A DNA stretch of 64,000 bases from Akebia trifoliata (taxonomy: Eukaryota > Streptophyta > Magnoliopsida > Ranunculales > Lardizabalaceae). Made by a program: the position numbers and the translations under genes. Location: NCBI GenBank assembly GCA_017979445.1, contig CM030711.1, positions 12,669,092 to 12,733,091 of the forward strand. Reading direction: 5' to 3'. Position 1 is the stretch's first letter; each line of letters begins with the position of its first letter. The notes under the pieces were generated by a model that saw nothing but the letters and a program-made list of their open reading frames with translations, had not been told where the DNA came from and ran no database searches. Positions 22,601-33,598 of the stretch are shown one piece after another.

Positions 22601-25238
22601 CATGGGGATCATTTGGTTTGTTCATATTCATTTCTATCAGATTAGGAAGTTAGACATGAGGCTAAGAAATGAACGTTTATAAGATATTTTGAGCATTCTA
22701 AAGGTTTTGTATTTATTTCTGAACGAGAAAATGGTTGTATGGTAGAAATTGAGTTGTAGGGTATGAATTTCATTAAGGATGATTTTCCAAGTATGAAGAA
22801 AACTCAGATATCACATGAGTTCTATGAAATAATATAACCAAACCTAAAATCTGAAGAGATATCACCATCTGTCCTTGATAATGGTAGGGAAAATGTACCT
22901 TTTGATGATTTGTTAATCGTCGAGGATAGTGAGAATATACTAGCTAATGGGAGTGTACCACTCTTAGTGATTAGAGAGCTGAGCAGATTCGACTATGGAG
23001 GAGGGTAGGCGAGAGTGTCTAATTCCTAAATGCCCTCAAGTCGGGAGCTCCTCCAAAGCATGTCAATAAGTTAAGAATATTTATATATACACATGCATAT
23101 CTCCTTTTTTAAAATACTACTATCAAATTCAATTAAAGAAGTGTAACTTACAAAGTAACAAAAACATGATACTTGAATTTAAAATTTCAAGTTCATAAAA
23201 AAAAGTATAGTTTCAAAACAGATTTTAGACTATAATTGTTTAAATAGTAAATTATAAAACAAATGTGAAGATCAATCAATTCAAGCATGACCTTTTGTCA
23301 CGTGCAATCTCCTAACGCCTTCGTTCTTAAGTTGAAACGCAATATCCATCAACTTAGCCTCCCTGAGATGAAGTAGATGTTGTAATGAGGTCGTGCAGAA
23401 GTACTCTAAACTTGTCAACTATTTGAGTAATTAGAAGTCATTTGAATGGATTCTCTAAAGGAAAATATAATCCTAGGAGAAAATCAACACCAACCTCTAG
23501 GAATTTTATTTTTTCTAAACTTATATTATATTATATTATTTTAATAACTTAGATTATAAAAGTTGTTTAGTCTCAAAATGTCATGTCAATTGATTTGAAG
23601 ATTTTAAGTATTGAGATCATGGATTTAAAATTTTAGAAATGGGATTTATGTTACTTTTTTGGAATGCGGTTTCTAATAAGTAAAAGCATCAACGGAAGAA
23701 AATGTCAAAAAGATCATGGATTCACCTTAAATCAGTCAAACCACGGTTTGAGAGTAGGAACGTTGGTCTAGTTAGAAGGTTTGGGTTACTACAGTACCAC
23801 TAGATGTTCTTTTTATGATGATCTTGAGCTTCGTAGGAGCAAACGTGGACTATACCCCATTGTCAATTTGAGATTGAAGGGGAATCATTCATGTTTGTCC
23901 TAATTGATGATGATAAACCTAGGAATTATAGGGAGGCGTTGTCATCTCTTGTTTCTAAAGAATGGATAATTGTTATACAAGATGACATTAATTCTATGAT
24001 AAAGAACCAAGTTTGGGAACTTGTTGATCTTAATCAGTGATTACATTAGACTTCTAGATTTAATTGTCAATCTTGGATTTTTTTTATATGTTACTTTCAT
24101 ATGATTATTTCGTCATTATATTGTCGTACTGGATTATCTTATGCACACACACTTTTAACCATGCCTTTTGAACATGGACTTATTTTTCGTCATCAAGTTA
24201 AGGTCATTCACTCGCAAAATGATCGCCCTAACGCATAGATTATGAGTAGGAAGACAAATTATTTAAACATTTGAACCCTAAAAGAGTGAATCAATTTAAA
24301 GGTGAAATGATTACGAGCTTGTAATTGTATTATTGTCACCTCGAATATTGTCGAGATGAGATTCATAGAAATCAAACATGATTCATAAACATATAGAATC
24401 ATATAGCCTGAGGAAGTCGAATGTGAACTTTAATCAAGTGCTTTGACAAGCAACTGGATAGCGAAGTTCATATTATGTGCTTATAATATGATTAGATTCA
24501 AATCTGTATGGTGTTGAGGCTAACGAACTCTTATGGAATTCCACTATAGCATGTAATTATATATGTTATATATTTTGATTTGTTTTTACCTACATGAGTA
24601 AGTGAACGATTCTCTGTTTCCTTATCATATGAGTAATTGAATAATTAGGTAATTATTATGTCGTTAGTAACTAATGACTATGTTGTAAAGTAGAAGTCCA
24701 TGTTTACTGACTTTATCATGTTACTTATGACTAGGATTGATAAGGTCTTATGAAACATGATTAGGAAAGTAACTTAATCAAAACAAAGAAACATGAGGAC
24801 TTGAGGAAGACGATTTAATATCATATTTTAATGATAAATTATACACAATGATTAGAGCTTGTACAGTTGTGCAGACACTGATATTTCTATTTTTAAAAGA
24901 CTTTTCTGTACAGTCGTATATTCAACTATATGTATAGATTTAAAAATTATTTTATTTTTTTGAAAAAAAAACTCATACTTTGTGTATAGGGTAGAGCATT
25001 ATTCTGAGCTTAAGCTCACAAGGGTTTGGAAAATATTCAATCCAATGTGGCCAAATAAGTCTAGGGTATGTGTGAGTTATAGGAGATGAGATGTGTTTTG
25101 CTAGTTAGATAAAAACTTGGCAATATACTCTCTCCAAAAGATAAATTCCCGTTGGTCGCATACCTTATTCCTTTTGTATAAAGAGAATACTTGCATAACT
25201 TAAAATGAGGAGATGATTGCTAGGCCCCACTATGAACG

Positions 25239-25592
25239 AGTGGGAAATATTGGTTATTTTGGACGCTCATGTGAGCCCATCTCATATTCACGTATATTAC
25301 GAGTTACAGTTCCAATAAGATTAAGTCTTTATTTGATTGGGGGACTACAATCTCATTGTCTTTTTTTCTTATAAATAGGAGTAAAGTCTAGTACGTGGGT
25401 AACATACCAAAAAATCTCTCTCTTCCTTATTCTTTCTAAGTTCTATGAGTTTGTGGATTTCTATCGAAGACCTTAGGGTTTAAAGTTCGGAAACATCGTA
25501 AATGCTCTAGTAGCGTCGACGTGACGGGTATTTGGACTCTCTGAACAACTGACGTGACACGATTCAAGGTTGGATCTCTGTTGTGTTTAACA
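25239..25592 (+). repeat. Probable 3' LTR of the second copia element
   Basis: Follows a purine-rich gagtggga and begins with aaatattggttattttgg, the second part of a common copia LTR start; the TGTTGG itself seems deleted. A TATA box (ttataaatagga, 25369-25380) and an end at ttgtgtttaaca fit an LTR of ~350 bp. No 5' partner was found, so the limits are approximate. Confidence 0.45.
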
Positions 25593-27332
25593 TATATATT
25601 CATAAAATCCTAAGGAAAATGATATTGTCAAGAGTTAGATATGGTAAAAATAGTATGTTTATAGAGTGTTATGTGATATAATAATCTTGATCAAATTAAA
25701 AGAAAATTTTAGTAAAGATTAATAGTAAAATTGGTTATACTTTAAGGATGGAATTAAAAGTTAAATGTTTTAAAGCCATATGACAATATTAAAAGAATTT
25801 TTTTGTAAGATGATAGTAAAATTAGTTATGGTGGTATTGAATGTTAAGCGTTTTAAAGCAATATGGTAACAGATGAAATATAACAAAAAAAATGTTGAGC
25901 GGAAAGATCAAGAAAAATAAAATTAGAGATGGATTAATTTATGAAAACCTAGTGTTATAGCTCTAACATGTGATCACTAGGGAATAGTCAATTGAAATGA
26001 TTTGGTTACTTGAATAAGGAATGTGTAAATCAAAGGTTTCAAAAAAGCGAGAGAAAGATCTAGAAGAACATGAATTGAGGTAGTAATATCAAATTTGAAT
26101 ACAATACTTGTGATATCAGAAAAATGATTTAAGAAAGAATTGAATGGCAGAACATAATTCGTTCGATGACATCAAATTTTTAGGGACAAAGTTTTGGTAA
26201 TTATAATGATGATTTAAAAAAGGAACATTGAAAATTGTAATAAGCTTTTCTTGACTACGAAACTAATATATTCACTTTTCCATCCCTCCCTTACACATGT
26301 TGCGCAAGGATGGTTAATTTGGTTGGTGAAACAAACACTAATGCCTTTACCTTAATTAATAGTGTACTCTTGCTTGATTTTGGATTTTCGTCGTTTCTTT
26401 TGCAATCCAAAGTGAGTGGATATTGTAAAATGAAGTTTTTGTAAGTATTATTTCAATTTAATCATTCTTTGTTCACATCTCTGAACAAAGATTTATATAA
26501 ACTATTAATATAATTCAAATCGCCTTACTATTCAAAAATGAACATACAATCTAATTTTAGGATTGATTGCCATTAACAAACATATAGCCATAAGATATTA
26601 GGAATACCGTAACATACTTGGAACTATAGCCATTGCCATTAATCCAATAATAAACCTGTGTAAAATGATTCTCCTTTGTTAAAATAGCTTTGATCTCTAT
26701 ACTCATTTTCTTCCCATTGATCTTCCTTCTATTGATCGATTACTTTCTTGATAGAATTCAGATCCTCAAACATTTCTCTAACATTGCCAATTTTAGAATG
26801 CAAAACCAAATAAAAGTTTTTGAGAATACTCTTGATTTCTTTGATTGAAAATCTACAAAAATAGAGGAGCTGATACATACATTTATATATAGGAGTAGAG
26901 GGCCTGGATCCTCCCTAAATTAGAATCCAACCCATCAAATCAATTGAACTCTCAAATACCCTTCTATTATTAACTTATTTCGTTAGTGAGAAAATCCAAT
27001 ATTTAAAAACTAAATAAGACGTTGATCATAGGCTTAATGGGCCACCCAACAGACTAATAGGTGCAACAAGTTCTAAAACAGCTAGAGAAATGCCTAAAAT
27101 AACTAAATTAAGATAATATGATTACACTTTCAATATTAGAAGATAACTGTGAATGCATGAACAAATCTTGTTTGACAAACTCAAATTTGTTGGATAAGAC
27201 TTCGATAATGATGAAGATGGCATTGTTGTGAAAATTTGTTATGATATTTCTCGACAATGGGTGAACAACGTTACTTACATGTCAACTTCTAATGTAGTAA
27301 AATATATCATTTGGATTCAAGTACATAATAGG
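25593..27332. other. AT-rich stretch without recognisable gene
   Basis: About 1.7 kb, AT-rich, with no long open frame, no paired inverted repeats and no family signature that I can name. 26640-27060 has a minus-strand TATA-like stretch (26880-26892) and could be a decayed LTR. Confidence 0.4.
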
Positions 27333-27896
27333 TGTAAATAAAAAAACTTATATTACATTGAGATCTATGACGATACCCCGCGATCTTCTCTCTTCGTGCC
27401 CTTGTATGTGCCTGCAACAATACATTTCCGACTCCCAAGTCAAAATCTTAGTACAAAAATAATGTAAAACTTAGAGGGGGAAAACTCATACCTTTTAATA
27501 CCCCTGTCCATCTATTTATAGAGATAAAATCCTAAGATCCCTTTAGATCCTATTAGCAATTTTACCCTTATCCAATTTAGAAGGAGACCTTAATTGGTGA
27601 TTTTGAAATGTATCTAGTCAATATCCCATCCTCATACATTTCTTTTTCCTTGAGACTTTCACTCACTAAGATTTTAATCACTTTAATCCCTATTTTTAGG
27701 GATTTGGACTGATTGAATAGCTCTACCTTGCGTGACCTAATATTTTCCTGACCAACCAAGACTCGAACCCATGGTTGGTGTGTGACTAAGCCACTGAGCT
27801 TATCCTCAAACGAGTTGCCTCAAATCTCTATGTCAAATTTGAATCCTTAGGTGCCATGTGTCACCCCTAAGTACCTAACGAAAAATATCCTTCGCA
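27333..27896 (-). repeat. 3' LTR of the LARD-like gypsy element (minus strand)
   Basis: 564 bp; on the minus strand it runs from TGCGAAGG to TTTACA and matches 33030-33598 along its length (for example the 'ctctcttcgt.ccctt' and 'aggtgccacgtgtcacccct' phrases). It contains a tRNA-like promoter pair, listed separately. Confidence 0.85.
27756..27815 (-). promoter_or_regulatory. tRNA-like A-box/B-box pair inside the LTR
   Basis: On the minus strand, 'taagctcagtggcttagtc' resembles an RNA polymerase III A box, and 'gggttcgagtctt' about 20 bp on is a near-perfect B box. This is the arrangement of a tRNA head or plant SINE head. The same place in the other LTR (about 33458-33512) keeps the layout (taagctcagtta.., gggtttggattt) but has lost the B-box core. 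Pol III activity is inference. Confidence 0.5.
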
Positions 27897-28199
27897 ATAC
27901 CCCTCTCAGGGGTTTGGACTTTTAATCTAAGTACTTGAGAATAAATGAATAATACCATGTGACACATGGCCACACACCTTATAAATTCTTATTTCAAGGT
28001 CTAAGATCTATTCAGTCAATGTTCATGTCATATGTCATCCGCTTGTTTTATCTTTGAAAGTATGATGATTATAATTACCTCGATTTATTTGAATCGTTGA
28101 TTTTATTACATGTCTCGAGATGTTTTTCTTTAACAAATACATTGTCGATTCCCCAATTTTTTTTTTATCATTTTTCACTTTTCGATTGAACTTTGTGCC

Positions 28200-28830
28200 A
28201 TCATGAACCAAAACTTCTAAGCCAATAGATATGACCCCCTATGGTCGAGTTTGAAAAAAAAATCAATTAAATCTACTCCCAACTTGCCTCCTTTATAAAT
28301 CAGTCATTATTAAAAACAGGACGAGTTAGCTCGACCCTCATTGGTCGGACTTGGTTCCCTTATGAACCAAGTTTTATTTAGTAAAGGATTAACTCCCAAT
28401 GATTGGGTTTGGTTATCTTTACGCAATAAAACTTTCGTTGTATGCCAACCCCCTTACGATCGGACTTACTACTCCTTATAAGCCAAGACTTTTGTTGTGC
28501 GTCGCCCCTCTTACGATCGGAATTAGCTCCTCTCACAAGCTAAGGCTTTCGTTATGGGCCGACCCCCTTATGGTCGAGCTTGGTTCTTGTAATGAACCAA
28601 GGCTTGACTCCCATAATGAGTTAAGTCTTTCCAACCCCAAACAGTCGGGCTTGGCTCTCGTAATGGACCAAATTCCCCATATGAGTCAGGTTGTGTTAAG
28701 TGGTCTCGCATAACCAACTTAGAATGTGGACCAGACTTTTTATATGAGTCGGATTGCGTTAAGTGATCCCGTACGACCGACTTAGGATGTAGACCGGACT
28801 CCCAAATGAGTCAGGTGTAGCGTTAAATTC
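28200..28830. repeat. Tandem repeats of ~60 bp inside the LARD-like element
   Basis: Phrases like 'gaccccctatggtcgagcttggtt' and 'gaaccaaggctt' recur about every 55-65 bp from 28200 to 28680. A second type ('agtcggattgcgttaagtgatcccgtacgaccgacttaggatgtagaccg', in variants) repeats over 28686-28830. The open frame at 28399-28713 follows this periodicity and has no protein family resemblance. Confidence 0.7.
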
Positions 28831-28959
28831 CTTAGCCACATGTATCTCTTTAACCAATAGAAATAACAACAATTACACAAAAAAGAAATGTATTATCAGT
28901 ATAGTGTTATCTATTTGTGTCTTTATTTAAAATAACGTAGTTCGATTGAATCCAATTTA

Positions 28960-29519
28960 TAAATCAGTTTCCTAAGTCAAACTAGCTCGACTCGTTGTTT
29001 CGAGGTTAATAAGATGGGGTCAGTTGTCCACTAGCAAATTAACCTTCTAAATTTGACCCCTACTTATACCATATGCCTGAATAATTGGGCTCAAGTTAAG
29101 CCCTCATATATAAACTTTTCATTTTAATCCATTGAGTTCCTTGATTCGGATAATGTCCAAATTATTTGTCACATGATTCAACGGAGCCCTTTGACCCGAT
29201 TGAATTTTGAGTTATATATCGAATTACCTAATTTGGTGGTAGCTCTTGATTCGGCCGAGTTTCAAATTTATAAGTTTGCTTTCTTGCCTCGATGAAATCT
29301 TTTGATTCGATCGAATTCACAATAAATAAAAATCGAGCTACTTGAATTAAAAGAATACCTTCACTCGATCTAACTTGATAGCTCATTAATTTGTCAAGTT
29401 CTTAATAAATTGAATCCCATGTCTCCATCAAATTCCTTGATTTTATCGAGTTATCAATCAATAATTTGGAATCCTTTGCTCAATCGACTTCCCAAATTAT
29501 CAATCGATTTCACTGAATC
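28960..29519. repeat. Second repeat block built on 'gattcgatcgagtt', continuing at 31659-31760
   Basis: A degenerate unit containing 'ttgattcgatcgagttc.aaatta' recurs at roughly 65-bp spacing. The array resumes on the far side of the solo LTR (31659-31760, aattcaatcgagttttttggctcaatcgag), confirming that the solo LTR inserted into it. Confidence 0.65.
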
Positions 29520-31658
29520 TGTAGATACGTGAATTTCGTCATTACGACGGTCATCTCTACTAAGGATTGGAATCGCCACCATTCATATTGTAAGTGGGTG
29601 TGAATGGTCACCCGATGTGCATTTTTTGAAAAATTGTCGTTTTGACGTTTAGTGACTCTCGATGGATAATGTACGGATCAAATCTTAAGATTCAGGGTAA
29701 GCTGCTCGATTGAAAAAAAGGGAAGGTGTTAGGCACCATTTTCTCCCTATCATGTAATGGTAACATCAACTCAACTCGGTCATTTTGATTTAAAAAAATG
29801 AACAATGAAGTGCCACGTGTCGTGCATTTGTTCTCTAAGTAGGGATTTGTTTTCTGCTCGATTATAGGATCATTCCATTGATGGAAATGATCCTTATAAA
29901 CCTTTGCCTTGGGGGCCATTCATCCTAAGCCCATCTAAAACAAAATAAAGAGGAGTGGGTAGAGAAGAAGAAAGGGGGGGTGTACTTTGAACCCACCTTG
30001 ATACTTCAATATTTTCTTTTTTTTTTCTTTCCTTCATTCTTCTTCTTTGAGTCTTCTTGAGTCCTTAGTAGAATATGAGAGTATAAGAATAGGAAGAGGT
30101 GATTAGAGAGAGTATGGAGTTTCTTTTTTAGTGAGACTTGATGTGGAGTTAATAAGAGATAATTAGTAGACTTGGTGAGAATTTGTGATAGTTGTTAGTA
30201 ATGAGAGTTGGGGGGCCTCTATTTTTAGAAGAGGAGGAGGGTATTTATAGATGTTGAGGAGTTATTTTAGGGATATAATGGGGTAAAATGGGGGAGAGTA
30301 GAGAATGGTATATGTTTTAAAGGTGAGAGGTATGAAATTAGGAGTTAGGAGAAGAGTAATTATGTAATGAGGGTAAATGGGTTGTATTTTGATCCAAATG
30401 GTTTGGATTTTATCCAAACCATTTGGGTGGAGTGTTTGATGAGGTGAGATGATGGGTGTTTAAGAGGGTGTTTGATTGATTGAGTGGTGTTTGATTTAAG
30501 AGAATAGAGGGTGTAAGATGGTGGTTGGGAAGGTGAGGGAGATGGTGACATGTGGCAAGATGTGTGGAGGTTAAAGATTTAAATTTAATTGATGAGAGAG
30601 AATGAGTGTTTGATTTGAGAGGATGAGTATAGGTTTAGGTTATAGAGATGGATTTATAGGAAATGATGATGGTAGATTAGGGGGAGGTATGATGATGATA
30701 GGTTAGGAGGAAGTGTGGGTTGATGTGTTTGATTTGAGATAATAGGGGTTAGGAAATTATGAGGGTAGGTTAAGGGAGGGTGTGGGTTGATGTGTTTGAT
30801 TTGAGAGAATGGAGGTTTATAGGGAGTAATGAGGATAGGTTAGGGGAGGGTGTGGATTGATGTGATCTTTTAAAGAAAAGGTGATGGGTTGATGTGTGGG
30901 TAGATGAGGTTTAATGGGGATAGGTAGTTGGATGAGGGAAGTGAGATGTGGTAATGACATGTGTCATATTTGATTATCAAGATGGTGATTGGTTGATATG
31001 GGTAGTGGTTTGTGGGTTAAGATTATGGGTTGGATGTGAATTGTATATGGATATGAGTTTGTGGACTTTTTAGTGTATTGGGCTTGGGTTATGGAATGGT
31101 TTTGGATTTTAGGAATTGGTTGGGAGTTGTCTTGGAAATGGTTATGAGGGTTTAGGTTGGTTTTAGATTTTAGATGATGTGGGATCAAATTTAGGTTAAG
31201 GGGGAAAGGTGAGAGATTGATTTTGGAGGATTGAGGGTTTATGGGCCTTAGGTGGGCTACGGGTCTTTTCGGATTTGGAAGTGGATAGGTGGAGGGTATA
31301 GAAGGTGGTAGGCGTCCCAAGTCTCATTTTTTATTTTTTTGAGATTTTTGAAATCATTGGTTTGATTAAAATGCCACGTGTTGGCAAATCGGGCTTTTTA
31401 GGCCCGTTGGAGAATTTCGTTGAAAATCGGGTATTTCGGGATATAAGAGAGGAGCCATGAAGGTTGGGAAGGTGTAGGGTATGTTAAATCCCTTTGATGG
31501 GCCCACCAAACCATTAGAAGGTCTCAGGGACCTCGATTCGATCAAAATGTCATATTTCGATTGATTTGGGCCTTTGAGGCCCGTTGGCAATTTTTATTGA
31601 AAAATCTATATTTTTTGGCCCTTTCGAGTATGGGCACGTTCAAATTGGGGTGTCTACA
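29520..31658 (-). repeat. Solo LTR, Tat-like gypsy family, 2139 bp (minus strand)
   Basis: On the minus strand it starts TGTAGACACCCCAATTTG (31658) and ends CGTATCTACA (29520), with TGTAGA..TCTACA inverted ends. Flanking 5-mers are GAATC (29515-29519) and GAGTC (31659-31663), one difference. A minus-strand TATA box (ctataaataccc) lies at 30239-30250, and 'gtgcctaacaccttccc' at about 29723-29739. The plus strand is strikingly G-rich and C-poor from about 30080 to 31300. No internal domain or second LTR follows, so it is a solo LTR left by LTR-LTR recombination. Confidence 0.82.
30590..30880. repeat. ~80-90 bp tandem repeats within the solo LTR
   Basis: The unit 'gtgtgggttgatgtgtttgatttgaga.aat..gg..taggaaat.atgaggataggttaggggaggg' occurs about three times in direct order, with variation. 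It is non-coding. Minus-strand open frames here (for example 30964-31320, rich in Pro, Asn and His) result from the G-rich plus strand. Confidence 0.65.
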
Positions 31659-33005
31659 GAGTCCATTTTCAATGAGTTAATCTATTTAATTCAATCGAGT
31701 TTTTTGGCTCAATCGAGTTGAATACGAAATTATCCCCAACCTTATTTGTCAAGCCGACCCTTAATAAAAATTTGGCTCAACATCATTATGCCCCCAAACA
31801 ATTTTACTGGCTCGACAAGGTTCACAATTTGATCGTAATCTTAAGTAACAAATTCAATTAGAATGAAAATAAAAGAAAATAATACCTTAATTTATGCATC
31901 CATATGATTAAAGATCCAATAATCCCAAGTCATAAATGAGTTTGCTGAAAAATTACTTGAGTTGGACCCCCAAAAACCGTTGCAAAGATATTGCCGTTGT
32001 CCACACAGAAATTGTCACACACTGAACCTTTTCTTGTTTAACAAGACCTGGATATACCGTAGTTATGAAGGTTTAAACCTCATGTACTGTACTAGCAATC
32101 AATGCCTCATCATCTTTACACCTCAACATGAACTTGATGATATCAAAAGTGACCTGGCCATATCAATCTCTTTTGAACTTTAAAATGTATTGTTGCCACA
32201 ATAACACACAATTCCTTAGCATACACTTTCAATTATTTACTATAAACTTGGATATATCATTACAGACCTGGCATTATTATTGTCATCAATTCAATAGCAT
32301 TGGTCCAATTAACCTTGGTGTACGTACACCTTTCCTTACCTATGGTATATACCTATTCCCAATTTTTACCAACATAGCAAAGCTTCCATAAACATCTAGC
32401 TTGATGTGTATGTGATACAATCTGAAAAATCATTTTACTAACCTTTTCTTATTTTGCACATGTCTCCTTGGTATTCTTAGTTTGCACGTTACCACACACC
32501 AAATCATCTCCTTGTTGAAACAAGACTTTATCACACGAAGATAAAATACACAAACATAAACACCACTTTATCTTCATGGTTCCTAATGCTGATATGAAAT
32601 TAAGAGTTTAACACCCAATTTGGTTAGGTCTTGCTTTGAAAATCTGGACTTGTCTTTGTTGTTATGATCATTATTCTCGTCATGATTAGATCACTGCCAC
32701 AACCTTATTAGGTTTGACCATATAAATCTGATTACAAACGCACCAACCCTCGCGAACTCCTTTATTATTGCTAACACACAATAAATCTATCGTAATCGTT
32801 GCGTACATCACCCTCTTTGCCACCCATGGAACTTGTGATGGTGCCCAACTTATGGCTACCCTGAGCACACACAAAATTGTGTTGATTTTGGCCTTTAACA
32901 AAAAAAAAATTGACAATTTATTCCTTCCAAGATTGATTTTTGAGAGCCATCCACATTCCTAATCGAGATCTCATTCGTACCACATGTTTTTTCATGGATC
33001 ATGTT

Positions 33006-33029
33006 CATCTCCCACAGACGATGTCAAAG
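33006..33029 (-). promoter_or_regulatory. Degraded primer binding site of the LARD-like gypsy element
   Basis: On the minus strand, directly after the LTR end (ggtatctaca), the sequence reads ctttgacatcgtctgtgggaga. The usual site in several plant gypsy groups is tttggcgccgtctgtggga, so only the ggcgcc core has changed. It fixes the element's orientation. Confidence 0.7.
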
Positions 33030-33598
33030 TGTAGATACCAAAAACTTGCATTACTTTGAGATTTGTGATGATACCTAGCGATCTCCTCTCTTCGTACCCT
33101 TGGGTGTGCCTACAACAATACCTTTCTAACGCCCAAGTCATAAACTTAATACAAAAATAGTGTAAAATTTAGAGAGGGGAGAACTCATACGTTTTAGTAC
33201 TTCTATCCATTTATTTATAAACATGAAACCCTAGGATCCCTTTAGATTCTTTTACCGATTTTACCCTTATCCAACTTAGAAGGAGATCTTAATTGATGAT
33301 TTTGGAACATATCTAATTAATATCTCGTCCTTATGCATTTCTTATTCCTAAATAGTTTATCTCACCAAGATTTTAACTACTTTTGATCTAATCCCTGATT
33401 TTTAGGGATTTGGGCTAATTGAACGATTCTACCATGTGTCATTGACCTAATATTTCTCCAACTAATCGAAATCCAAACCCATGGTTAGTTTGTAACTGAG
33501 CTTACCCTCAGACGAGTTGACTCAGATCTTCGTGAATAACTCGAATCCCTAGGTGCCACGTGTCACCCCTTGGTACCCAACAGAAAATATCTTCCATA
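33030..33598 (-). repeat. 5' LTR of the LARD-like gypsy element (minus strand)
   Basis: 569 bp, aligned with 27333-27896. Its minus-strand start is TATGGAAG, with the TG start mutated, while the other copy keeps TGCGAAGG; both end in TACA. The boundary at 33598 is set by the perfect ATAGG target duplication. Confidence 0.83.

Larger units (their letters stand above)
21180..25592 (+). mobile_element. Second Ty1/copia element, heavily decayed, no 5' LTR recognised
   Basis: Copia pieces occur in order: weak gag (about 21195-21300, ETMEECV.YVQRVGNWLKS-like), zinc knuckle (21680-21735), protease and pre-integrase region (21810-22440), a short integrase end (22490-22590), a fragment resembling the start of RT (about 23880-24030, RNYREALSS..EWIIVIQDDINSMIKNQVWELVDL), and an LTR-like 3' end with a TATA box. 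The integrase core and most of RT are missing. 22985-23720 is unrecognised and may be another insertion. Confidence 0.7.
27333..33598 (-). mobile_element. Ty3/gypsy-type element without recognised pol (LARD-like), minus strand, containing a nested solo LTR
   Basis: LTRs at 33030-33598 (5' on the minus strand) and 27333-27896 (3'). Perfect 5-bp TSD ATAGG at 27328-27332 and 33599-33603. A PBS-like site follows the 5' LTR on the minus strand, and a polypurine tract (tgagaggggtat) precedes the 3' LTR (complement of about 27897-27908). Removing the nested solo LTR (29520-31658) leaves about 3.0 kb of internal sequence, largely tandem repeats, with no gag or pol I can recognise. That fits a non-autonomous large retrotransposon derivative. 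Confidence 0.85.

Noticed and set aside
28399..28713. 104-codon plus-strand open frame with repeating peptide units
   Set aside because: Repeating residues mirror the DNA tandem repeat inside a minus-strand retroelement; no family resemblance.
30964..31320. 118-codon minus-strand Pro/Asn-rich frame
   Set aside because: Product of the G-rich plus strand of a solo LTR; no start context or homology.
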